Positions 48,117 through 59,862 of a stretch of DNA of 64,000 nucleotides are shown in pieces; position 1 is the first letter of the stretch; each line of letters begins with the position of its first letter. The notes under the pieces were generated by a model. It ran no database searches and had not been told where the DNA came from. It was given only the letters and a program-made list of their open reading frames with translations. This DNA comes from Rhytidiadelphus loreus (taxonomy: Eukaryota; Streptophyta; Bryopsida; Hypnales; Hylocomiaceae). The position numbers and the translations under genes are program-made. The stretch is from assembly GCA_947034895.1 (NCBI GenBank), contig OX344764.1, positions 22,506,001 to 22,570,000 of the forward strand. The letters run 5' to 3'.

Positions 48117-51100
48117 ATGGACATGGGCTACAGTGGACGCTCAGAAGGGGCGGATGTGGGCGAGGTGGTGGACCTTCAGAGCCTGGCAGAAGATTCAGAT
48201 GGTGGAGAGGCGTCTAGCAGTGAACGTCTGCAGCTGCTACGAATCCTTCGGGAACTCCAGTACTCGCGAATGCAACTGCAGCGGATGCAAGCGGGACAAT
48301 TCCAAGCGGAGCACATGCAAGCGGCAGAAGACATAGATGCAGTGGATGGCATTTTGAGTGATGACGATGCCAGGTAGTAGCCCTGTGCCTTTGCTTTCTT
48401 CATAATATGATGCTTTGGAATTCAAGCAGAGTTTTGTTATTTTTTCTATTCTCACTGCGGGTACTCGATTGGTTCCTCACGGTTTTGATTTGAACGTCAG
48501 CTGATTCTCCTACTGCTTGGTTGTTTTCTGGTCCAGCATGGATGGCGGAGGTGATGAGGGAGACGAAGGTGTTGGTTCTCAGGACGGTTTCACATTTGAC
48601 ACAAATATTGCTTCCATGCACACCTACTTGGGCGGTATGTTGTGATCTTTTGGCCTCTGGTGGACTTGAATTATCAACCCATTCTTGTATACATGAAGTC
48701 GTTTATCTAGCAGAGTCGTGCGATTATTTGAGTCATTTCTCTTCAGAAGAGACCGATTTGAATGTGGATGGATGTTGACCTTACATCTTGTTTGGTTGCA
48801 GAGGTTGAAGACGTAGCTAGTAGTCGCTCTTATGCTGACGGTGGTGCATTTCTGACGCTGCCCATGTTTTACTTAGAAGGTAAGACTGGATGCCTGCTTG
48901 GGTTACTAGCTTTGAGCATTGCTGCTGATCTCTTTGTGGGATATTTATTAGGGCTTTGTACTAAGTTCTGATGGTTGCAGGTATTGTGCTATTTCCTGAA
49001 GACACGCTGCCACTGCGAGTGTTGCAGCCGAGGTTCAAAGCTGCAGTTGAGCGAGCAATTAAGAGCGAAGATGCCCCAAATACACTGGGTGTGATTCATG
49101 TTCGAGCTAGGCCTCAGGATGGGCAAGTCACAGTAGCTTCAGTCGGCACTACTGCCGAGGTTCGGATCACGATCACTGCTCAAGCTATTTCACTTTCAAT
49201 TTTCGTGATCGTGTTCCTCCCCCGGAGTGCTGCTTCTAACAAATAGGTCAATTGTTAATGATTCTTATTCCAGATCCGCCAGCTGCGGCACCTCACGGAT
49301 GGCTCTGTGAACGTCGTGACCAAAGGTCGGCAGCGCTTTCGCATTTGCAAGGCCTGGAATGAAGCCGATGGAGCGGTAAGTTTGGAGTTCGCTTGCTGCT
49401 GATTGTTTTGCTCAAGAGTGAACTGAAATTTGTTGTGGATGGAGTCTCAAGTGTGTACGGTAGTGGACACTATTTGCGCCATGTTAATTTTTTTAGCTTG
49501 TTTAGGGCAGATTTTCGGGAGATCTGTCAAGAGCAGTGGAGGCATCACTTTGTGTTCAAGAGTTGAGATCAGATTTTTATCTCTATGCATGAATTTTTTA
49601 TGCAGTTTTAAAGTGGGAGGTTGTAAACGACTATGATTGATAGGAGATATCCCCGTTTTCTTTCAAAGAATTATGATTAATAGACATTAGCCAAGGCATG
49701 CTTACTCCTTCTGTTAATAAGTCCATAACTAAGTGTATGAATGCATGAGTTGTTCGTGGTAAAAAGGTTTTAGCCTAGGAGATGAGACCAGATCCTTTCC
49801 GGCTCTCTTATCCTCTTCCTTATCGTGTTTTTTCTTCTGACCTATTCTGGATTGCTGAAGCTCATCAGTTTAAACTTCCTAATCTGTTGATTTTTGGTCT
49901 TCTGCAGCTATTTGCTCAAGTTCAGATCATTGAAGAGGAATCTCCTCTCCACATTCCGAGGGATGCATTTTCGCGTCTAGCGTCAGTACCGTCTTTCCAG
50001 AGTGGGAAAGTGCCACGCGCTGCTGCCACTTCTCCTCTCCCCTACGAGCTCAGCGACGATGAAGCAACCCTTCAAGCTGGGAGTGATGTTGATGCTTTTG
50101 ATGACTCAGACTCTGCACCGGAAGATTCTCAATTCGCCACTGAGAATGATGATCTGCTGCGAGTTTTGGAAAGGGGTGTAGGCGAAGATGAAAGCAGTGA
50201 AGAGGAGGAAAGGCCTGGGTATTGGCGGAATAGAAGAGTTCGAAGGCGGGCTGAAGAGCCGACATATCTTGCAGTAGGAAGTTACAGGGGTGGTGGTGGT
50301 GCTGCAGATGATGCTTATGAAGTTCCTACGCATGTTGACCGGCCTATGTACAGTGGCGAATCCTCCGGAGGACATGTTTCAGGTGTGAAGAGACCTCGGG
50401 AAGGGGGATGGGGTGCTGCCTGTAAAGCTTGGGCGTCCGATGCAGGGAAATGGAAATTCAGGGCACAGTGCACTGCATGGCCTCATTGGGTGTATCGACA
50501 ATTTGATGCTTACGACTTGGCAAGGCGAGCTGCAGGTATCCTCTTGCTATCCAAGTATACCATTCGTGATAGAGCAAGTGCAGAAAATACTTTTTGCATT
50601 TCATTATTTTGGTGTGCGACTTAAACTATTACCGTTAGTGAAACCTATCCTGGAGGATTAAGAAGGCCGCATTAGCTTTTAAACAGTTTGGAGTAGTTTG
50701 TGTAGAAACTTTCTTTGTTTATTTAAAAAAACAACTTGTGATCAACGCATGCCATGTTCTCCATCGATTTCGGTATAAAATGTGACCTCAGTTGAACTAT
50801 TCGTTTCACACTATGATTCCTTGGTCCATTAGGATTAAGAGAAGCAATCCAGATAAGCTTGCATGCTGCTCGATTGTCTTGATTACTTGAGCTATAGATT
50901 TTAACTTCGCCTTGTGGAGCAGATATGCTGAGGCAGATGGCTGAGCTTCCTCGGATGGAGGCTATGGTGCAGACACCCACTCAACTTTCATATTACATTG
51001 CTAGCAACATGCCTTTACAAGATTCTACTCGTCAGGAGCTCCTTGAAGTGGATGGAACTGTGCATAGACTGCGTCGTGAGATTGAATTGTTGGAATCCAT

Positions 51101-51854
51101 GGATCAACTCCGCTGTAAATGCTGCATGGTATGCTCACATCGCCAGAACTTGCACAGTGAAGATAATGTTCTGAGTTTTCATATCTACCTTATTGGTTGT
51201 TAGTAAACAAAGTCCATTCGTTGAAGAGTGATACTCAACACTGAATGAAAGGGTTAATCTCCTGGTTGTTTCTTTCAGGCTTCGATTGCAAGGCGAAGCG
51301 ACATGCTGGTAATGTCAGCAGATGGTCCCATCAGTGCTTTTGTGAATGCTCATGGATATGTGCATGAGACTCTTACCCTCGCCAGGGCTCGAGGGCTTAT
51401 GCTGGATGGGCAACCTCAGACTGCGAACAGCTGGTTCCCAGGGTCAGTTATCCCTCTTTTTTTTCTCATTATCCCAAGTAAAACCTGGCAGATTGATATG
51501 AATTTGATGTTGATTCGAGGCCAAATTGACTCTAATTTTAACTTCTACTTAATGTTGGCATTACCGGCTCTGTGATGTAGATGTCCTGATCAAATTGCTT
51601 GGAAATGACTGAGGTTATACAGGTTATAATTTAGGAAATCATGAAATTTGCCTTTCTGTTTCATTCCATTCTGTGGCTGTAGTTTGACGAATGAAATATG
51701 GGTGGTTACGTTATGCAGATATGCATGGGTTCTGGCACAGTGTTCAGAGTGTACAGCTCACATGGGGTGGCGCTTCACGGCTGTCGACAAGGAGAGCAGA
51801 CCGAAGGCATTCTGGGGAATTCGAAGGTCGCAGCTGGCTGAGAACAGTTCGTAA
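48117..51854 (+). CDS. CRBN: Cereblon homologue, CUL4-DDB1 ubiquitin ligase substrate receptor (LON + CULT domains)
   Basis: Nine exons with GT-AG introns join in frame: 48117-48373, 48537-48634, 48802-48879, 48981-49159, 49274-49375, 49908-50535, 50923-51128, 51279-51442 and 51719-51854. The product has 615 residues. After an acidic N-terminus, a LON-substrate-binding-like domain begins near residue 134 (L-P-M-F-Y-L-E-G-I-V-L-F-P) and is interrupted at about 265-410 by an acidic then Arg-rich insertion. A helical segment (W-P-H-W-V-Y onward, about 428-511) resembles the DDB1-binding part of human cereblon. The CULT domain follows, with zinc pairs C512/C515 and C579/C582 and the tryptophan cage W568, W574 and W588. 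In animals cereblon recruits C-terminal cyclic-imide degrons for ubiquitination; a like role in plants is inferred. Human CRBN has 442 residues, and the extra length is mainly the insertion. The start at 48117 rather than 48048 is a choice. Confidence 0.95.
49160..49273 (+). other. Cereblon intron 4, weak donor and internal stem
   Basis: This 114-bp intron uses donor GTTCGG, a poor match beyond the GT. The neighbouring exons join exactly at the conserved T-A-E / I-R-Q text, so the placement is secure. CACGATCAC (49168-49176) and GTGATCGTG (49205-49213) can pair inside the intron. Confidence 0.7.
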
Positions 51855-53616
51855 TTTGTGAAAACGCAATTAACTGGTTGCTCAGTTGTGGTGTGCCAAC
51901 TCACTGAATGAGGGGTGTATTCTGGAGGCACTCTGGTGTACATATGATCGCGTATCAAGAGCACTAACTCAGCGTAGTGCATATGAGGTAGGCAAGATTC
52001 TGGTCTGCTTACAATTTTCCTTCCCACATGGAAGTGCTCCATTGGACCTTGTACCAACATGGAATCTGGGATGTCCTGCAGGCAGGTTCAATTTTACAAG
52101 GTGAAGTCCCACACTATGAAGTTTGTTAATTTTCTCCACATTGCAAACCATGACACATAATTCTTTTTGTTAGGAACTGATCACCATGTTGGTGTACAGT
52201 CCTGATATGTATATAGTACCTGCTTAACACATTCATTGAGGTGAAAACAGCATTGAAGATGCTGAGGTCATATTTGATGCCTGGATTCAGGCCTTTTAAC
52301 TTACATGTGTTGAAAAGCCTGAATGGTGGCTTTTTGAAGTAGCAACATGGCATTGATCGAGTGTCAATGCACTTAATTGCTTACACTACTTTTGTCATAC
52401 CACCCATGTATCATTGACAGATACTTTTCTTGTGAAATATATTCTCTGCCTTTTTTCCCATCAGCTGGGCGTGTGTGCTTCGGTGACCAATTATTTAATT
52501 CATTCTTGTTCAAGTGCTAAGAGGCTGGCGTGTGCTGTCTGTCAATGTGTATTCTATGGTTTTGGAATGGGATATGTAATTTGGAAGGTGATTTCAACAC
52601 TCAACATTGTTAAATTTGATCTTCATATGAACTGAGGTGTGTTTGCAACTGCAGTTCAATGATGTAGAAGTACTGTCTTCACGATTACAAATAAGATTAA
52701 TATATAGATACAATGTGGAACTCGTAGAAAGTACAACTTACAACTTACAATTACTGAGTATAATTTAACGAGAACTTGTACCAAAGTCTAAAAATGTCAT
52801 AGAATTAGTATGCCCTGTGCCGGTGCCACTGTTAAAATAAAATAAAAAGTAATTTTCAGATTTTTTAATTAAAAAAACCCAACAACAATCAAATAGCTTA
52901 ATTGAAATTATGGATATGGTATTGCAATATAAGAATCTACTCACATTTGGAATGAATGAGAAAAAATAGTTACTTATTACAATTGAGCATGGTTTCTATT
53001 AGTAAGTATAAATTATTTTTATTGGATTTCATTGGCATTTGAAAAAAGGATTGCTAAATGTGCTTTAGCATACACTATTTCAAAGTATTCTCTCTAAGTG
53101 TACCAAAAACCAATACTAGGCCCTGATTTTGTTTGTCTGCTAGTGTTCCCTAAAGTCGTTGAAAATCACTTTGGTTCTACGAAGATTTTGCCTGTACTAA
53201 ACCTACATTGTAAAAATTTGCATGAAAACCAAGATTTGAGCAAGTTTTCACACTTCCGGGAGAGCAAGATGCAAAATTGCAATTTCATCTACTTCTGCTT
53301 TCGTGTTCATCCTCTGCCACATAAGAATAGGGTTAGCTAGTTTTAGACTCCACGGAAATAGGGTTAGCAAAGACCTTACCTTGGCTCTCCAACCTTAGTG
53401 TTGGCAGCTAGATTTGGACCCCGAATTTTGTAGTTGATGCATGCGCTATCTTTTCTTCCGAGGTATAGGGTTTAGTAGGTGTCTTCTCCTCTACAACGTA
53501 TGATTTTGTAGTGATGTTTTGCATTTACTCCGCTTGGGCTCTCCATTTGTACTATGTAGTTTGTACACAATTGCGCATTGGCATTCAATTTCTTTTGAAT
53601 GAAAAATGATTCCATA
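51855..53616. other. 3' UTR and downstream flank of cereblon
   Basis: The stretch after the cereblon stop should contain the 3' UTR. I cannot define the polyadenylation site. From about 52.7 kb the sequence becomes AT-rich. The open frames at 51886-52104, 52414-52635 and 53098-53340 have no domains. Confidence 0.45.
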
Positions 53617-56600
53617 ATTGTTGTGGGCTGAGCCGTCCTACACTTTTAATTCTAGAGTTTCAATTTTCCAAAAACAGAGGCAGTCTGGCGGATTGTTGCC
53701 ACTTCCAAGATGTTGTGAAGTTCTGTTGAGACACAATTGTATGTTGGGTTTCTCGTACATTCACATCAATTGGGAAATGGAGGCTCCTGGTTTTGAATGT
53801 GGATTTAAAATTTCTGAACTTAGGCAGCGTGGGGCTACAGATGTGTGGCGCAATGTCGTGGCGAGTCTGGTACGTTGGGAATTTTCTGACTCGGGGTGCA
53901 ATCTTATATTTTAGAAGTGCAATTTTGGAGATTGTCTTGCGTTTTTGGCTTCCACGTACTTTTCTGTGTTTGGCTTATCTTTTCCTATGTTTTGGGTTGT
54001 ACTTCCACCGTCATTGTGACTCTTTTCCCATGCACGCTTGCAATTTGGTTTTCATTTTTTATTTATTTACTTTTGTGTTGGTTATTGTTCTTTTGTTGTC
54101 GTCTTCTAGGTTTTGATAGTGTCTTTGCTGTGCAAGGCTATGAGTGGTGCAATGGCAGCTAAATTGAAGTTGCTAGAGAACTTCCACATGCACAAATTTG
54201 GTTCATCACGGAACTCCCATAGTTTGAACAAATACCTTCCTCTTGGTGTGGCTAAGAGTCTAATTAATGTGGAGGAAGACGTGATATAGGTGTTGGAGAC
54301 GCACCTGGAGGACTCGTTTCTTCATGCGTTGCCTTGTTTTTCTTCACTGTCTGAGGCGACGGTGGTGTCACCGGAGGGCCTAGATCCTGAGATTGCCAGT
54401 CTAGACAAGCAAAAAAGTGCGCGGAAGAGACACAAAGTTTCCCCATGGAGTAGAAAATTCAATGACCAAATTAACAAAAATTTAACAGAAAAGTGTTGAT
54501 TTTTTTTGTTAATTTGGACGTGTTAATTTGGGTACATTTTAACACAAAATTGTTGATTTTTTTGTTAATTTGGGCACAAAATTTTTCCTTTAAAAATCAG
54601 ACCAATGAAAAGCTGCCACGTGGCGCTGCTGCATGGGCAGCCCGACACGTGGCAAGGCCATGTGGGCAACCCGCCATGTAGGCACCCCATTTGGGATTGC
54701 CGGCAAGGTTTGAACCTTGCACCTCACACTTGGGGTGCAAGGTTCAAATCAATGCATCACACATACACATGCATGTGTGGATTTTTATTTTATTTTATCT
54801 AGTTAAAGTGTCTTTTTTTGTTAAAGACAGCATATTTCAAAGGCCATTTAAGCATAGCAAAACAACTTTTTTTTTTAAACTTTGAACTAAGAAAAGTTTC
54901 TAAATACAAGTATCTTTCATCTTTAAAAATCCGTTTGCAATTTTAAGTCTCCAATCAAAAGTTATTACTGAATTTCAAGGAGGGTCTTTCATAATGTCAA
55001 AACAAATTCAATGGAACTCCTCTCTGAAATTTAGTCATAACTTTTGATTGGAGACTTAAAATTGCAAATGTTTTTTTGTAGATGAAAGATACTTGTATAT
55101 AACAACTTTTCTTAGTTCAAAGTTTAAAAAAAAAAGTTGTTTTGCTATGCCTAAATGGTCTTTGAAGTCTGCTGACTTTGAAAATTACCAAATTGGGAAT
55201 GATTTATTTCTTTATTCCAAAAACAAACTATTTATAAAATACTAACTATGATAATTTACACATTTTTTCAAATAAAAAATTTTACTTGAGAATTTTTTTA
55301 GTCAAAATTAACAAATTTTTTTGTTGATTTAGACAGTTTTTACGAAAATCAACAAAAAATTGTAAAAATGGATGATGTAGTACCCAAATTAACAAAAATT
55401 TGTTGATGTTTTGTTAATTTTGGCACTTTTTTTCTACTAGTGCCCCAACAATGTGATGCGTCGATGGCAGGAGTTTTGGGCATGCAAATTTATGTGGGCA
55501 AAAGGTGAATTTGCTGCTGCTGGGAATTTGATAGAGGTTGTATGCAAGAATTGTAGTGCTATAAGTGGTAGGCGGAAGATAATGGTTCCTAAAAGAGATA
55601 ATATGGATAAACACGAAGGAAAATGACCTACAAAAGCGATGGTGATCCTTTCCTACAACTAAAGTGATGATCAACAATACCACAATCAAAAACACATGAC
55701 AAATGAATTAGGTGTGGGATCTTCTCCCATGAATCCAATGCATATATGTAAACTCTGACCCATGAATTGTTGTCCACGGTTGTCACTTAGTTTGCACTAG
55801 AGAAACAAAGCTAGCATTGGTAAAGATGGAGGAGGATTTCGAGTGCACGCACGGAAACATTCAACGCTAGTTAGTAGGTTTTCTTACTTCACTCCTTTTT
55901 TTTTTTGAACTTGTCTTAATAAGCTGATGGCGCTATAGTTGGGCCTTAGGGCTTTAGTATAGACAAAAAATGGCATTGCGGTGGGATTTTATTTGGTTTC
56001 CATTTTTTTTCTTATTCATTACAGGTTTTGCTTGTTCTTCATTACATATTTGTCCTTTAGTTTTTATTTGGTGTTTTTCTAGTTCAGTAGAGGTTCTTAT
56101 TTGGTTTAGTTCATTGTGTTGTTTGGATTGGTTCTTTCTTTGTTTCATGATACTTAGGTTTGCATTGGCATAGGGGCTTTCAGTCTTTTGCCTTGTGAAT
56201 CGCAATTGGATTCACTAACCTCAATCCCTTGTGCATTTTGGTAGAGATTGCTCAGTCACTTTCGGACAAGCTAGACCGACGCTTCCCGCAACAAGAGTTG
56301 CTAGATGCATTTAGCATAATATACCCTCAATATTGAAAACAACCAAGAGCAGAAGACAGCTTTGCTCGATCACCATTTGAGTGTGCTTAAGCGGTTCTAT
56401 TCTTATCCTAGACTATTGGATGCAAGGCTATACGAAGGAGGAACATCATACACCACCCCTGAAATGCTCTCTGGCTCTAATTTGGACAATCAACAGGATT
56501 TGTTTAAATTGACTATGAGAGCTACTTGTGAAGTTGCTTGTATAGCAACTAGCTGCCTGAATCCAGTTATTTGAGCTTTGGCGTATCCTTTCACAATCAC

Positions 56601-56863
56601 GACATTTACAGAAGCTCATTTTTGAGTACTTTAGAATGGCTGAAATTGGCATGTGTTTGATCTTGGGGTCCATTGAGGATGAGCGTTGTTTTTCTACTTT
56701 GAAGTTTCTGAAGTCTTGCCAATGCAACAGGTTGGGCAAGCACTTGCCGTTGGTGGTCTGCATGTTTGTACAGAAGTATTACACATTGGAAAACTTTCCC
56801 TACAAGTCTGTAGTGGAATCCTGGAAGAATGCAATGAAAGTGGGCCGCCATGGAGACATCTGA
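53617..56863 (+). pseudogene. Broken hAT-type transposase remnant
   Basis: Three coding-like pieces lie in order on the + strand. The segment 55447-55626 reads ..RRWQEFWACKFMW.. and later V-C-K-N-C..H-E-G-K, like a BED-type zinc-finger neighbourhood (C-x2-C..H). The segment 56362-56574 follows without a known motif. The segment 56636-56863 reads G-S-I-E-D-E-R-C-F-S-T-L-K-F, then N-R-L-G-K-H-L-P-L-V, which is the conserved C-terminal dimerisation region of hAT transposases. Stops and frame changes separate them, and a CACTA element at 54444 interrupts the 5' part. The 5' limit is a guess. Target duplications and TIRs of the original hAT element were not found. Confidence 0.6.
54441..55445. mobile_element. 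Non-autonomous CACTA-type element inside the hAT remnant
   Basis: The body 54444-55442 (999 bp) ends ..TTTTTTTCTACTAGTG, the complement of CACTAGTAGAAAA. The left end is CATGGAGTAGAAAA, a mutated version. CCC flanks both sides (54441-54443, 55443-55445), a 3-bp duplication as expected for CACTA. Just inside each end are AACAAAAATT/TGTTAATTT repeats. Two G-box-like CACGTGGC strings lie near 54618 and 54646. The centre is a large foldback (arms about 54832-54985 and 55025-55167). Confidence 0.68.
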
Positions 56864-57389
56864 TGTGTGTTGGTTTTCAATATCTCACTAGTAGAAAACA
56901 GGGTCAATTGTAACCAGTGAAAAAATGACTGGTGACTGGGTCATTACTACCTCATGCTCAACAGTCATTAAAATGGCGCCAAAGCTGATGTGTCATTGGG
57001 GTCAGTCATTTTGTAGTAACCAGTTTCAGTATTGGATGACAGGTAAATGAGAGTAGTGACGACAGAAGGTTTCATCTATGGGGCAATCTGTGTTTTTTGA
57101 ATTAGGTGCTGATGTGGACTACTTGGAGTCAATCTACAATCACTTAGTCATATATTGAATGCAATGTGTGACTGGAATATAACTGAGATATGACTAACAT
57201 TGAGACAACATGGAAATTCAAATTTTTAATTTCCCGTTATTGATTTCTATAATGGAACGATTACGTTGTAGTCATTTATGTGACTAATGACTTAACCGCA
57301 TTAATCAGTGGACAACGGAGCAGTAGGGATGGCTTTAGGAGGCAATTCAAGGGGAGAACTTGTTGAGTATATACACTTTCTATATACAA

Positions 57390-57692
57390 CATATCTTATA
57401 TATTAGAGGCTAGAGATACTGGATTAAAAAATGCAAAATACATCATACCTTAATTATATATTAGGGGCTAGATTGGATGAAAAAATGTTAAATATAACAT
57501 ATCTTATATATTAGAGGCTAGAGTGGATTAAAAAATGCTAAATACAACATACCTTATATATTAGAGGCTAGAGTGGATTAAAAAATGCTAAATACAACAT
57601 ACTTTACATATTAGAGGCTAGAGTGGATTAAAAAATGCTAAATACAACATATTTTACATATTAGAGGCTAGAGTGGATTAAAAAATGCTAAA
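57390..57692 (+). repeat. 50-bp tandem array, six units, in the CACTA element
   Basis: The marker ttagaggctagagtgg or a close variant recurs at 57413, 57461, 57511, 57561, 57611 and 57661. The last four units are almost identical and exactly 50 bp apart; the first two are more diverged, suggesting growth at the right side. Confidence 0.85.
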
Positions 57693-58883
57693 TTAAAGAA
57701 CATGAGGGAGCTCTCAGTAGTTGGAATTGAGCAATCAAAGCTACATAAAGTTGCAATGGATTAAAATGCCGCACTTAATTAGAAAGTACATAATTTGTTC
57801 TATGTCATAAATTGAGTTGAGATGGTGAGTAAATGAGTGCAATATTCTGTATATTTTTATTTATTTTCTTAAAATATTTCACACAACATGTGCCCAAGGA
57901 GAAACTTTAAGGCCCAACAGTTTTCATATTTATAATCTTAGGTACGTAATGGAAACCTGAAACTACTTCAATTTATCATTCATTAGAAAAAATATAACAT
58001 AATTCATTTAATTTCAAACAAGAATTGATTTTGAATGCAAGAGCACTTGAATGAATCAATGATTCTGTTAAATTTATTACACAATATACAATTATTACAA
58101 TATATATGTGTTACACACTAGACATTTAAATTGTATGTATAGATCTATGAAATTAAATGTAATACATATTCCATGCCAAGACAAAATTCAATGAATATAT
58201 GTGTGGACCTTGGGGAGGCACTCCTTAGAAAACATGATGGTGTATTATAACAAAATAACATTCTATTTTAAAGGGGGCTATTTTCTTGGTAGAATGAATT
58301 ATATGACATGGTATTTTCTAAAATAATGATAAATGTTAGTATTTTGGGGCACCTTATTGGTATTTATAATTTCTCATTTCAGTTCTTTATAGACATATAT
58401 TACTTATAAATAACTTTCTTACAATTGCATTTGAATTGTCAAAGTACATAGCAAATTTGTTAGCTAGCACTACTTATAACCGTCTATGCTCTTTACATTT
58501 AGAATGAATATATGAATAATTCTATGAAGTGGTTTTGAAGTCATTCTCTAGTGATGTCTTCTTGTAGTGACATTTAAATGACTCTGTCACTACTGTAGTC
58601 ATTCACAATACAGTCATAAATTTAATACAATTCCAGACAGATGGACGGCTTAGATTGCATCTTGTTTGGGTAGTAAATCCTAAACTACATTTTAGGTCAG
58701 CCGCCTTTCAACTTATACAACAATTGAAATTTATCATCTTGTATCTTATATGTAGATTTGTCATTGATTTGGTTCCCACAAGTTGCATCTACAAATGTTA
58801 AAGATGGACGGTGGAGATTTTGTCTCTCTCAATGACAATTAGGGTTAGGTCAACCGCCGTCTCTTAAGTATAACCTCTTCCTC

Positions 58884-59290
58884 TTGCTACTAGCTTGTTC
58901 ATCAGCCACTTCTCATTTTTTTCTTCTTGTTTTTGCCTTCCTCTTGCTTCTTGTTCAATGTTCATCAACTTCTTCTCATGTTTTCCTCTTGCTTTTGCCT
59001 ACTTTCTTCTTGCTCATCAGCCTCTTCTCAATTTTTTTTCTTGTTTTTGCCTTCTTCTTGCTTCTTGTTCAATATTCATCAACCTATTCTCATGTTTTCT
59101 TCTTGCTTTTGCTTCCTTTCTTCTTGCTCATCAACCTCTTTTCATTTTTTCTTCTTGTTTTTGCCTCCTTGCTTCTTGATCATCAACCTTGTTTCAATTT
59201 TTCCAGCCTCTTGCTTCTTTGTGACTACAGATTTAGGTCAGCCGCTGCCACCTTTAGGTCAGCCGCTGCCACCTTTAGGTCAGCCGCCTC
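58884..59290 (+). repeat. 115-bp and 21-bp tandem arrays in the CACTA element
   Basis: A pyrimidine-rich 114-115 bp unit repeats about 2.5 times (starts near 58903, 59018, 59132). It is followed by a 21-bp unit beginning tttaggtcagccgc at 59232, 59253 and 59274. The 174-residue open frame here (58884-59408), rich in Leu, Phe and Ser, is produced by the repeat. Confidence 0.8.
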
Positions 59291-59712
59291 CTACTTGCTG
59301 CAGTATTTTACATCTTTGAGTACTTCTACTGTTTGTTGTTGGTTCTTTGTTGCTTGTTGCTTGTTGCTATCTTCTTGCTTTTTGTTGTTCACCATTTTTT
59401 CCATCTAAAGAGTTCTTTAAATTAGGTTAGTTTAGTAGGTGAGTTCAGGTAGTTTAGATGAGTTTTGTAGGTGAGTTCAAGTAGTTTAGGTGACTCTTGT
59501 AGGTGAGTTCAGGTAGTTCAAGTGACTTTTGCAATTTTACATCAGGTGATTTCTATATTTTTTTGGTGGAATGGTGGTTGTTGCTTGATTTTGGTTTTGT
59601 AATGTATTCTTTATTAGATATGCTCTTCTCATTTTCAATTGGTGGTTTGTTGCAGTTTTCAATGGAACAACAGACAAAAGAAGATTCAAGATTAGAAAGA
59701 AGAAGTATGAAC

Positions 59713-59862
59713 AACATATGGCGTATATAATTACTATGAAGTAACTAACATATGACCTAAACAACATATGGCGTATACAATTACTATGAAGTAACTAATA
59801 TATGACCTAAATAACATATAGCATATACAATTACTATAAAGTAACTAATATATGACTTCACA
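59713..59862 (+). repeat. 50-bp tandem array, three units, in the CACTA element
   Basis: The unit beginning aacatatggcgtata starts at 59713, 59763 and 59813, exactly 50 bp apart, with few substitutions. Confidence 0.85.

Noticed and set aside
49782..50624. 280-residue open frame taken as an independent gene
   Set aside because: It is cereblon exon 6 extended into introns on both sides; the conserved text starts at 49908 and stops at 50535.
54700..54760. GGTTCAAAC box resembling a tRNA B box, considered as a SINE or tRNA
   Set aside because: No A box or cloverleaf is present at the right spacing; the string is one arm of a short palindrome inside a CACTA element.
58884..59408. 174-residue hydrophobic open frame that looks like a membrane protein
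   Set aside because: It is produced by pyrimidine-rich tandem repeats inside a CACTA element, and all three forward frames are equally open and Leu/Phe-rich.
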